NCBI GenBank assembly: GCA_045591925.1
Contig: JAZNTW010000108.1
Location: 1-6,518 of the forward strand
DNA length: 6,518 nt
Source of the DNA: Firm-04 sp045591925
Lineage (GTDB): Bacteria; Bacillota; Clostridia; Oscillospirales; Ruminococcaceae
Reading direction: 5' to 3'
Both the position numbers and the translations under genes were made by a program. A model generated the notes under the pieces. It was not told the origin of the DNA. It did not search any database and saw only the letters and a list, made by a program, of their open reading frames with translations. Below are positions 1 through 5,909 of this stretch, piece by piece (within the stretch, counting starts at the first letter, position 1; each line of letters begins with the position of its first letter).

Positions 1-195
1 CCTTTATTATAAAGTAGCATCGCTGCCGCGATGCGATTCAGAATGGGTGCCTCTATCGTAGGCACCCAAGCCCGCGAACTCTTATCAAGGCTAAGAGTGT
101 TTCGCACTCTGCGGAGTGCGACGATGGACTCCGTCCCTCGACCTAGCAAGTTTAAAAAAACTTGATCAAAACTTTTATTTTGGGGTTGCATTTAC
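1..195. repeat. Intergenic cluster of short hairpins (repeat-like, non-coding)
   Basis: No credible gene is present. The stretch is almost continuous short inverted repeats: 17-23/28-34 (7 bp, perfect), 44-51/61-68 (8 bp, perfect), 78-84/92-98 (7 bp, perfect), 94-99/105-110 (6 bp, perfect), 102-109/114-121 (8 bp, perfect), 122-129/133-140 (8 bp, one mismatch) and 147-153/158-164 (7 bp, perfect), followed by the palindrome TTGATCAA at 162-169. The third, fourth and fifth overlap, so the fourth cannot form together with either neighbour. Such density of dyads is typical of dispersed palindromic intergenic elements or of a structured RNA. I cannot tell which from one copy, and I see no promoter that would decide the strand. 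Confidence 0.5.
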
Positions 196-298
196 AAAAA
201 TGGGGTCTGGGGATAATATCCCCAACGAGGGGGTTGAGGTGAGTTTGCTATGCAAACTCACTGCGCAGCGTGCGTAGCGTGCGTGATAGCCCCCATTT
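196..298 (-). terminator. Branched terminator-like structure downstream of the flavoprotein gene
   Basis: Read in the minus direction, AAATGGGG (298-291) can pair with CCCCATTT (205-198), and the T-run of the second arm continues to 196 before a G. This outer stem encloses two hairpins: a perfect 10-bp stem GTGAGTTTGC/GCAAACTCAC at 239-248/252-261 with a 3-base loop, and GGGGAT/ATCCCC at 209-214/218-223. It starts 22 bases beyond the stop codon at 321-323, a sensible place for the end of the three-gene unit. The T-run is short (five) and the outer stem is distant, so it may instead be a structured repeat that happens to end in T. The strand is inferred from the upstream genes. Confidence 0.4.
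267..284. repeat. Two tandem copies of a 9-base unit
   Basis: AGCGTGCGT occurs at 267-275 and again, without a gap, at 276-284. It directly follows the palindrome CTGCGCAG at 261-268. It lies inside the structured region downstream of the flavoprotein gene and has no visible coding role. Confidence 0.7.
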
Positions 299-320
299 CT
301 AATCCATCGGAGTTGCCTTA

Positions 321-1520
321 TTACCGCGCAGCGGAGGTTCCGGCGGTGACACCGGATGCCCAGCACCATGTCAGATTATAGCCGCCGCAGTCGCCATCGA
401 GATCAAGCAGTTCTCCGCAGAACCAGATTCCGCGGTGCAATTTGGATTCGAGGGTTTGCTTCACGCACTGTCCGGCAACGCCGCCGGCTGTGACCTGTGC
501 CTGTGCAAAGGATGCGGTTCCCTTGACCGGAAATCGCAGGTCATGCAGTAGGGCGAGCAGCTTTTGCTGTGTATCCGGGGGGATTTGGGACGCAGGTGCG
601 TTGAGATTGCCGCCAGCCTGCCGCAGCAGCAACTCCCCGATGCGCTTCGGGAACAGTCCGGTCAGCAGGTCGCTTGCCGGAAGATTGCTGCGCTGATGGA
701 GCAATTCCGTAAGCAGTACCGCTGTATCTTCATCGGAATATGACGGCAGCAGATTCAGCGATAATTGCATACGGTCGCCGTGCATCGCTGCGAGCCGCGA
801 CAGATTGAATACGCAGATGCCGGAGAGCGCCTGCTCGGTAAACTGCACCTCTCCGGACTCGGTTTTCAGGATGCGTTCGCCGCAGATTGCAGAAACCTCC
901 GCGCGTACACGAAGCCCTTTCAGTGCGCGAACCATTGCCGGCTCTGTGAATACCGGACAGAGTGACGGGCGCGGTTCAATGATGGTGTAGCCCATTTTTC
1001 GCAGGATCGGTAACAAATTGCCGTCTGTGCCGCAATTCGGTGATGCCGAGCCGCCTGCTGCGAGAATCAGCGCATCTGCTGAAAAAACAGAGCCTCCGGC
1101 GGTCACTTGCCATTTGTTTTGCTTCTGCGTGATGGCGGTGACCTGCCGTTCGCAGAGTATGCGGACACCCTTTTGTTCTGCGGCAAATCGCAGCGCATCA
1201 AGAACGGATGTCGCAGTTCCACTCATCGGGTAGATTCTGCCCTCGCTGTCAGTGCGCGTGAGCAGTCCGAATTGCCGAAACCATGCTTCTGTATGAAATC
1301 CGGCTAAAATCTGCTTTGCCTGTGGCAGCGTGCCATGATAATGCGTGAAATCAATATTTCGGTTGCCGAGATTGCATTTGCCGTTTCCTGTTAGCAGGAT
1401 TTTTTTTCCGACTCGTGGCAGACGCTCCAGCAGCGTAACAAATGCGCCCTGTTCTGCCGCTGCAATCGCTGCCGCAAGACCGGATGCGCCGCCGCCGATA
1501 ATGATTACGGAGCGATTCAT
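321..1520 (-). CDS. HI0933/BaiN-family NAD(P)/FAD-dependent oxidoreductase
   Basis: A soluble flavoprotein of 399 residues, the usual length for the HI0933-like (YhiN/BaiN) family. The N-terminal Rossmann motif GGGASG (9-14) binds the ADP part of FAD. The family block GKKILLTGNGKCN (38-50), GRIYP (94-98), LILAAGG (151-157) and the C-terminal TAGGV (344-348) and GE..DLDGDCGGYNL (369-383) are all present, so the protein looks complete and functional. The start is ATG at 1520: GAGGA (1533-1529) lies 8 bases upstream, and the ATG overlaps the previous gene's TGA as ATGA (1517-1520), implying translational coupling. Family members are mostly uncharacterised. BaiN was proposed to act in bile-acid dehydroxylation, but no other bai gene is present, so that role should not be transferred. 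The last codons and TAA (321-336) nearly match a word at 6495-6510. Confidence 0.93.
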   Translation of the reverse strand: MNRSVIIIGGGASGLAAAIAAAEQGAFVTLLERLPRVGKKILLTGNGKCNLGNRNIDFTHYHGTLPQAKQILAGFHTEAWFRQFGLLTRTDSEGRIYPMSGTATSVLDALRFAAEQKGVRILCERQVTAITQKQNKWQVTAGGSVFSADALILAAGGSASPNCGTDGNLLPILRKMGYTIIEPRPSLCPVFTEPAMVRALKGLRVRAEVSAICGERILKTESGEVQFTEQALSGICVFNLSRLAAMHGDRMQLSLNLLPSYSDEDTAVLLTELLHQRSNLPASDLLTGLFPKRIGELLLRQAGGNLNAPASQIPPDTQQKLLALLHDLRFPVKGTASFAQAQVTAGGVAGQCVKQTLESKLHRGIWFCGELLDLDGDCGGYNLTWCWASGVTAGTSAAR

Positions 1521-2602
1521 GTCGAAAGTCCTCGCAGGGTGTGGATACCCTTATCGGCTTTGAGCGTTGGGATGACCGAGAAGATGATACAAAGGAGGAT
1601 GGAGAGCAGCGTCGTCACCAGACATTTGACCAGCTCCGGGTTGATCGCACTGTAGGTTTCCATCTTGAGCAGCTCGGACATATCGGTCAGACAGCTTTTT
1701 GCATCTGTATGCGCAAGAATGCAGTTTGCCCGGTCATAGACTGCTTTCAATTCGTTCAGATCACCGATTTCCTCCGGAATTGGCTCGTCCGGTGGGAGCG
1801 TGCTGAGAATTGCGGACAGTTCTTCGTATGCGTCACAAACTTTTTGCGCATCTGCGGATTCTCCGACATTGAATTCAGCAATCACATCCGCAAAATGCAG
1901 CATCGTTGCGCTGACACCGGCAGTGATGCACAGTACAGCAAAGATCGCGGAAGCAGGTATGGTCAGCTTTTTGCCCAGCTTCCGTATCAGGAAGATGCCC
2001 AGTAATGTGCCGGCAAAAGCGGTCAGGAAGCTGAGGTAGTGGAGCTTTAAGACAAAGTAGGTCAATAGAAACACAGTGACAGCGCCGATGATTGCACCGA
2101 TCAACTGTCCGAGCGGATTTGCCCGAACGCTTGCTGCATCCGTAACCGCATCCCGGAGCTGCTGTTCGAGATTCGGTTTGCAATCATCACAGATGGCAAT
2201 GCCGTCATCATCAAGCAGATACATCTGATATCCGTATTCCGAGCCGCAGGACATACAGCAGGGAACCATACCCTGTGATGCGGCAAAGGAGACCAGCTCC
2301 GTGATGAGGGCAGAAAGATTTTCCTCTGTATTTCGCGGCGTTAGGGAAATCATAGCGGCGAGACAGTGGGGCTGATAGTTCAAGCCGCTGACGCCGGTAT
2401 GCGCCATACTCCATTCGGAGATTTGTGTTCGCAATGCCGCTGCGTCGGGCGCTTTCGCACTCAGACGGAACAGTGCCGAATTTTGTCGGGAATTTACCGT
2501 GAGAAAAACAGGATAGCCGTGCAGATTGCCCCAGAATGTAGACGATGCTTTGTCATACATCAATCCGGTTCGTTGGGTAAAGCTGGTGGGTTTGAGTGAC
2601 AT
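1517..2602 (-). CDS. Unrecognised zinc-ribbon, four-pass membrane protein
   Basis: I do not recognise this 361-residue protein. The N-terminal 110 residues are soluble and mixed alpha/beta in appearance. A probable zinc ribbon follows: C116-x2-C119 and C138-x2-C141, separated by 18 residues. Three hydrophobic segments come next at about 166-184, 190-207 and 214-235. A soluble helical stretch rich in acidic residues (236-323) leads to a fourth segment (about 324-345) and a short tail. The start is the ATG at 2602, not an in-frame ATG 33 bases upstream: GGAGGT (2614-2609) sits 6 bases before 2602, whereas the upstream ATG has no such site. It overlaps the flavoprotein gene by 4 bases, so the two are probably co-translated. 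The zinc ribbon plus membrane segments suggests a scaffold, sensor or regulated membrane factor, but no function can be named. Confidence 0.85.
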   Translation of the reverse strand: MSLKPTSFTQRTGLMYDKASSTFWGNLHGYPVFLTVNSRQNSALFRLSAKAPDAAALRTQISEWSMAHTGVSGLNYQPHCLAAMISLTPRNTEENLSALITELVSFAASQGMVPCCMSCGSEYGYQMYLLDDDGIAICDDCKPNLEQQLRDAVTDAASVRANPLGQLIGAIIGAVTVFLLTYFVLKLHYLSFLTAFAGTLLGIFLIRKLGKKLTIPASAIFAVLCITAGVSATMLHFADVIAEFNVGESADAQKVCDAYEELSAILSTLPPDEPIPEEIGDLNELKAVYDRANCILAHTDAKSCLTDMSELLKMETYSAINPELVKCLVTTLLSILLCIIFSVIPTLKADKGIHTLRGLST

Positions 2603-2608
2603 ATTAAG

Positions 2609-2614
2609 ACCTCC
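2609..2614 (-). promoter_or_regulatory. Ribosome binding site that fixes the start of the zinc-ribbon gene
   Basis: The minus strand reads GGAGGT here, with a 6-base spacer to the ATG at 2602. This favours the 361-residue form over the 372-residue form that would begin at 2635. Confidence 0.85.
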
Positions 2615-2632
2615 ATGATGTTGATGCAATCC

Positions 2633-2673
2633 CACACAAAGACTGCTTATCGCTCAGCACTGTTCCTTGTGTG
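2633..2673. other. Hairpin in the spacer between the two membrane-protein genes
   Basis: CACACAA at 2633-2639 pairs perfectly with TTGTGTG at 2667-2673 across a 27-base loop that has a further small pairing (TGCT/AGCA). It fills much of the 87-base gap (2603-2689) between the DUF4129-like gene and the zinc-ribbon gene. On the minus strand no T-run follows, so it does not look like a terminator in the direction of the genes. It could stabilise or process the mRNA, or mean nothing. Confidence 0.3.
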
Positions 2674-2689
2674 ATATTACTTTTTATTT

Positions 2690-4000
2690 TTATTTTGTAT
2701 GCTGAATACAGGCGAGTGCCTTGGCAATATCCTGAATCGCCTCCGGCGGCAAGCCGTTTTCTGCATAACGATCTGTATGAAAATCTGCCGTGACAGCATC
2801 AAGTGCCTCCGGCGGCTGGTAATGCGCTGCCCATTTGTCTCGGATTTCCCGAACGGTATCTGCCTGATGCAGCAGGTTTTCCTGCCAGCAGGGCGCGTTC
2901 AACAGCAGCCGATAGCCTGCGTAAAATTTATCCGGATGATCGGGGAGCGCATTCCATTTTCGCAGTGCTTTTCGCCATGCGCGCTGGTGGTGACGAGGGC
3001 TTTTTTCACGCAGAACCGTCGATTCTGTATCGTAATAGGAGCCGTCCTCCGTATAGCGGACATCATTTTTTGCCGTTGGCTGATTGCGCAGCTTGGCTAT
3101 GAGTTTTTGCAGCAGAACCCAAAGGTCATAGAGCCAATCCGATAGGAACATCCGCAATATATACACAAAAATTGCAATAAACGGAATCCAGAGCAGCAGC
3201 CAGAGCGGATTGCTTTCTCCAATCGGAAGCGGCGAAAAATCTTCCTCGATATATTCTTCCGGTGTGGCTTCCGGCATTGCTCCGCTGTCAAAATATCTCA
3301 GAATGCGACCAAAAAGCCGTAGACAGGCTGAGGCAAGACCGACCATCCACGCTTGCATCTGTTTCAGCATCGCAATCAGCGGCTCATGGAATGCAAATAG
3401 GATCAAAATTGTCAAAATGATGCCGCTGACAAGAATCAGATTTCCGCGCCGGATCTCCTTGGGAACATCGGTGTGCGCGCCGCCGCGTCGTCGGATAAAG
3501 CGCCGGAGCATGAACTGATTGCGCAGGAGAAAATACATCGCTGAAACGATGCCGACAACACAGAGCGTCATCGGATACAGCGCAGAGATATGGGCGAGCG
3601 AGAGCATGATTGTCGCAATAATGGTTCCGCTCAGAAACGTAATATAGTGATTATTTGTGAATAAGCGATCCGGCTCGGCGTCCTGATTGCGGTTTGCACC
3701 GATGACCGTGATGCCGGAAAGCAGAATGCTCGGTACAATCCCGGCGCCGAGCAGCATACAGCCGCAGCAGCAGAGTATTGTAGATATGAAAATCAACAGG
3801 AGACTCAGCCGGAATGCGAGCTTGTGTTTATGCGGAAGCCGCAGACGAATCCGGCGAATACATCCAAATGAAATCAGTGAACAGCAAAGCAAAAGTCCCA
3901 TGATGGGGAGAAATGCAGCAGATTCGTAAATTGAGAGCAGGAGCAGCCAGATCGGATACCAGCTCAGGCACCGACAGAGTATGGAAATGCCGGTCAGCAT
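2690..4000 (-). CDS. Polytopic membrane protein with DUF4129-like C-terminal domain
   Basis: A 436-residue protein with about seven hydrophobic segments, at roughly 12-48 (probably two), 62-100, 119-138, 143-160, 187-206 and 264-286, separated by short Arg-rich loops. A hydrophilic, probably cytoplasmic tail (290-436) follows. The tail pattern, with an AWRKALRKW helix, a GYRLLL helix, TVREI and a final RY...LPPEAI helix, resembles the DUF4129 domain found in membrane proteins that accompany MoxR ATPase, DUF58 and transglutaminase-like genes. None of those partners is in the window. The start is ATG at 4000, with AAGGAG (4013-4008) 7 bases upstream. It begins after a strong terminator, so it should head its own transcription unit, though I could not see a convincing promoter. 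The family call is from pattern and topology only; the membrane-protein call is firm. Confidence 0.85.
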   Translation of the reverse strand: MLTGISILCRCLSWYPIWLLLLSIYESAAFLPIMGLLLCCSLISFGCIRRIRLRLPHKHKLAFRLSLLLIFISTILCCCGCMLLGAGIVPSILLSGITVIGANRNQDAEPDRLFTNNHYITFLSGTIIATIMLSLAHISALYPMTLCVVGIVSAMYFLLRNQFMLRRFIRRRGGAHTDVPKEIRRGNLILVSGIILTILILFAFHEPLIAMLKQMQAWMVGLASACLRLFGRILRYFDSGAMPEATPEEYIEEDFSPLPIGESNPLWLLLWIPFIAIFVYILRMFLSDWLYDLWVLLQKLIAKLRNQPTAKNDVRYTEDGSYYDTESTVLREKSPRHHQRAWRKALRKWNALPDHPDKFYAGYRLLLNAPCWQENLLHQADTVREIRDKWAAHYQPPEALDAVTADFHTDRYAENGLPPEAIQDIAKALACIQHTK

Positions 4001-4019
4001 CGCGCGTCTCCTTTCCGAA

Positions 4020-4037
4020 ACGAACCGAGCGGTTTGT
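4020..4037. other. Small hairpin in the leader of the DUF4129-like gene
   Basis: ACGAACC (4020-4026) and GGTTTGT (4031-4037) form a 7-bp stem, with one G-T or A-C position depending on strand, around a 4-base loop. It lies between the upstream terminator and the ribosome binding site at 4008-4013. It might affect translation initiation, but nothing else supports a regulatory role. Confidence 0.3.
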
Positions 4038-4050
4038 TCCTGTATTGTGC

Positions 4051-4092
4051 AAAAAAACGACAGATGGTGCGAATGCGGTCTGCCGTTTTTTT
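4051..4092 (-). terminator. Strong intrinsic terminator after the sugar-phosphate kinase gene
   Basis: On the minus strand a 14-base arm beginning with seven A's (4092-4079) pairs with TCTGTCGTTTTTTT (4064-4051), with a single G-U wobble and a 14-base loop, and the second arm ends in seven U's. It begins 15 bases after the kinase stop codon. Because the other arm starts with a run of A's, the plus strand also ends in seven T's, but there the wobble becomes an A-C mismatch, so the minus direction is favoured. It separates the two transcription units. Confidence 0.85.
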
Positions 4093-4107
4093 GATATATA
4101 GTATCGT

Positions 4108-5043
4108 TCAGAGCAATTCCGTCGGTTCGGGGATGCTCCGCAGAAGATTATCCATCTGTGAACGGTTGGCAATCCATTCGCTGAATGCGGTTGCAGAACC
4201 GGCTGCGATGCCCATGCGCAGTGCTTCTGTCAGGGATTTGCCGTTTGCACAGCCTGCAAGGAAGCCGCCGAGCATTGCGTCACCGGAGCCGACTGCGTTT
4301 TTGACCTGTCCGTGCGGTGCGGAAAGATGCCAGATGCGGTCATCGTCCGTAAAGAGGAGCGCACCGTCACTGCCGAGCGAAAGCAGCGCATTTTGCGCGC
4401 CCCATTCAATCAACTTTTTGCCGAACGGCAGTGCATCCCACCATGTATCAATCATATTGCCGCTTTCAAAGAGCGAGCATAACTCACGCAGATTCGGCTT
4501 GACCACAAACGGGTGGCAAGCAAGCGCCTGACGGAGCGGTTCGCCCTCGGCATCTACGGCAAAACGAACGCCGGTGTCACTGAGTGCCTGCATGATGTCC
4601 GCATAATGCGAAGCCGGCGCGCCTGCCGGAATCGAGCCAGCCAGCACGATAAAGTCATCTTCACCATATGCGCGGAGCTTATCTAAGAGCAGCTCCGTTT
4701 CGGCTGGGGAAACGGAAACACCTCTGCCGTTCAGTTCCGTAACAGCGCGATCTTCCTTGATTTTCAGGTTGATGCGGTTCATCTGATTCGGAACCTTGAT
4801 CCAATCGGTAGGGATTTGCGTCCGCAGAAGCTGTTCTGCGATCATGGTGCCGGTCGTGCCGGAGAGATAGCCGTAGACTGTTGTTGGGACCTCAAGCTGC
4901 TGCAAAATCAGAGAGACATTGACGCCCTTGCCGCCGGCGGTGATGCGCTCATGCGAGGTGCGGTTGACCTCATTGGGAATCAACGGCGTTTCTAGCAGAA
5001 CGGTATAATCGACTGCCGGATTCATGGTAACGGTTGCAATCAT
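4108..5043 (-). CDS. fruK: PfkB-family sugar-phosphate kinase, 1-phosphofructokinase type
   Basis: This cytoplasmic kinase uses ATP to phosphorylate a sugar phosphate, most likely fructose 1-phosphate to fructose 1,6-bisphosphate. The 311 residues match the family length of about 300-315. Visible motifs are TMNPAVDYTV (5-14) at the substrate site, AGGKGVNVS (36-44, PfkB signature 1), LAGSIPAG (134-141), VVKPNLREL (180-188), SLGSDGAL (222-229) and NAVGSGDAMLGGF (249-261, signature 2), with D255 as catalytic base. The start is ATG at 5043: AGAGGA (5056-5051) is 7 bases upstream, whereas an ATG at 5049 would be 1 base from it. No terminator is visible in the 81 bases after the upstream gene, so co-transcription is likely. 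No fructose PTS gene or FruR-type regulator is in view. Tagatose-6-phosphate kinase (LacC) is the main alternative, since motifs alone separate them poorly. Confidence 0.88.
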   Translation of the reverse strand: MIATVTMNPAVDYTVLLETPLIPNEVNRTSHERITAGGKGVNVSLILQQLEVPTTVYGYLSGTTGTMIAEQLLRTQIPTDWIKVPNQMNRINLKIKEDRAVTELNGRGVSVSPAETELLLDKLRAYGEDDFIVLAGSIPAGAPASHYADIMQALSDTGVRFAVDAEGEPLRQALACHPFVVKPNLRELCSLFESGNMIDTWWDALPFGKKLIEWGAQNALLSLGSDGALLFTDDDRIWHLSAPHGQVKNAVGSGDAMLGGFLAGCANGKSLTEALRMGIAAGSATAFSEWIANRSQMDNLLRSIPEPTELL

Positions 5044-5050
5044 GTGCATT

Positions 5051-5056
5051 TCCTCT
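5051..5056 (-). promoter_or_regulatory. Ribosome binding site that fixes the kinase start
   Basis: The minus strand reads AGAGGA here. The spacing is 7 bases to the ATG at 5043 but only 1 base to the ATG at 5049, so the shorter protein beginning MIATVTMNP is preferred. That start also matches where the family normally begins. Confidence 0.85.
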
Positions 5057-5124
5057 TTTCGTCAGTTCTCGCATGGGGATGTTCTTACGATTTTATATGC
5101 GTACAGCGGATTTCGTATTCCGCG

Positions 5125-5604
5125 TTATGGCTTCGGAAAACAAAAATATACCGCGGCGGCACACAGCACTGCGGCTGCAAGCCAGACGAGAAGCTGTATC
5201 ATCAATTCACGGAAAACCTGCCGCAGTAAAAGGCTGCGGTATACCGGATAAAGCAGAATATTTCCTGTCGCTTCTGCTGCGGATGCGGCGTTTGTCGGGA
5301 GATTGCCTGCTTCCCAGTATGCGCGCGCGATGACAAATCGGATCGGCGTTTCCGGCTTGGGACAATGGCTGTCCGACAGCGCGGTCGGGAATACGGCGGT
5401 ATGCTGTATCCGGTGGCTGTCTTGATAGGAAACGGTCAGGAGCATCACGGTGTTTTGGCGTTCTGCCGCAATGACGGTGCCGGAGAACTGCTTCCAGACA
5501 GTAAACGGATGAAGCACTCTGCCGATTCCGCGGAAAATCAGCCCGAACAGGATTGCGAGCGCAGTGCCGGTGATCAGATACCGCAGCATCGGTGCAAGCT
5601 GCAA
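5125..5604 (-). CDS. Small two-pass membrane protein, DUF3592-like
   Basis: A 159-residue protein with a hydrophobic segment at about 9-25, a soluble domain of mostly beta-like character at about 38-125, and a second hydrophobic segment at about 136-155. The layout, with a domain opening FSGTVIAAE and a later LTVSYQD strand between two membrane helices, recalls DUF3592 proteins, which have no known function. The assignment is by shape and is tentative. The start is TTG at 5604: GGGAGG (5618-5613) is 8 bases upstream. The ATG at 5611 is only 1 base from that site and in another frame; an in-frame ATG at 5589 is possible but less well placed. The gene is first in the unit with the kinase, about 36 bases behind the predicted transcription start. 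A link to sugar uptake is not shown by the sequence. Confidence 0.75.
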   Translation of the reverse strand: MQLAPMLRYLITGTALAILFGLIFRGIGRVLHPFTVWKQFSGTVIAAERQNTVMLLTVSYQDSHRIQHTAVFPTALSDSHCPKPETPIRFVIARAYWEAGNLPTNAASAAEATGNILLYPVYRSLLLRQVFRELMIQLLVWLAAAVLCAAAVYFCFPKP

Positions 5605-5612
5605 TGCGCATT

Positions 5613-5618
5613 CCTCCC
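5613..5618 (-). promoter_or_regulatory. Ribosome binding site supporting a TTG start
   Basis: The minus strand reads GGGAGG, 8 bases before the TTG at 5604. The overlapping ATG at 5611-5609 is too close and opens an out-of-frame reading that leads to a poor protein, so the non-ATG start is the better reading. Confidence 0.75.
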
Positions 5619-5647
5619 ATTTTGCCGAAACTTGTCGTATTGCTTCT

Positions 5648-5676
5648 ATTATAGCATATTATTTGATAAATTTCAA
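5648..5676 (-). promoter_or_regulatory. SigA-type promoter for the membrane protein/kinase unit
   Basis: On the minus strand TTGAAA (5676-5671) is the -35 and TATAAT (5653-5648) is a perfect -10, with exactly 17 bases between. The bases just before the -10 are TGC, giving an extended -10. Transcription should begin near 5641, about 36 bases before the TTG start. This is the best promoter in the window. Confidence 0.88.
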
Positions 5677-5690
5677 TGGGAGAATTGAAA
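5671..5690. promoter_or_regulatory. Perfect 7-bp dyad overlapping the -35 box, possible operator
   Basis: TTTCAAT (5671-5677) and ATTGAAA (5684-5690) are perfect inverted repeats around a 6-base centre. One half includes the -35 of the promoter at 5648-5676, so a dimeric regulator bound here would compete with RNA polymerase. The AT-rich setting makes chance symmetry possible, and no regulator gene is in the window. Confidence 0.4.
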
Positions 5691-5909
5691 TAAAAAAATA
5701 AGTTTTGTAGTGTTACAATAGATGTGAGAACAAAGAAAATCAAACGGCGTAAACGCAAGCCATCAGGCACGATGCAAGATATTCCTGTTTTGTTTATATT
5801 GCATAAATACAAGGCGGCTTTTTTCTATACAACCCTACCTTGTTTACAATTTGTTCAGGGGATAGTTGCTGTTTTTGTAAAACTTCACCAAGTTGTGAAT
5901 ACAATGTGA
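5691..5909. other. AT-rich intergenic region, no convincing gene
   Basis: This stretch lies between the divergent promoter and the gene remnant at 5910. A plus-strand extended -10, TG-T-TACAAT (5711-5719), is present, but no -35 stands at a normal distance. Short open frames on both strands have no ribosome binding site and no recognisable protein. A weak pairing of ACAAGG (5809-5814) with CCTTGT (5838-5843) surrounds a T-run at 5819-5824; it is not a convincing terminator. Confidence 0.4.

Noticed and set aside
175..369. A 64-codon minus-strand frame across the end of the flavoprotein gene
   Set aside because: It covers hairpin-rich non-coding DNA and the wrong frame of the flavoprotein gene, and it resembles no protein.
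321..1520. Naming the flavoprotein as a bile-acid dehydroxylation enzyme (BaiN)
   Set aside because: The family is broad and mostly uncharacterised, and no other bai gene is in the window.
1541..2005. A 154-codon plus-strand frame opposite the zinc-ribbon gene
   Set aside because: It is antisense to a well-supported gene with a good ribosome binding site, and its product is low in recognisable features.
4034..4531. A 165-codon plus-strand frame opposite the kinase
   Set aside because: It is antisense to a gene with complete PfkB motifs and it runs through the terminator hairpin.
5090..5097. A possible -10 (TATAAAAT on the minus strand) just upstream of the kinase
   Set aside because: No -35-like hexamer lies 16-18 bases upstream; the AT-rich spacer explains it, and the strong promoter at 5648-5676 suffices.
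5106..5123. A small hairpin GCGGA/TCCGC after the small membrane protein gene
   Set aside because: It is only 5 bp and is not followed by a T-run in the minus direction, so it is not a terminator.
5207..5812. A 201-codon minus-strand open frame overlapping the small membrane protein gene
   Set aside because: Its second half is the out-of-frame shadow of the 5125-5604 gene, it crosses the consensus promoter, and it has no ribosome binding site at its start.
5724..5909. A 61-codon plus-strand frame with a basic N-terminus, following an extended -10
   Set aside because: It has no ribosome binding site, no recognisable domain and AT-rich non-coding character; the promoter lacks a -35 at normal distance.
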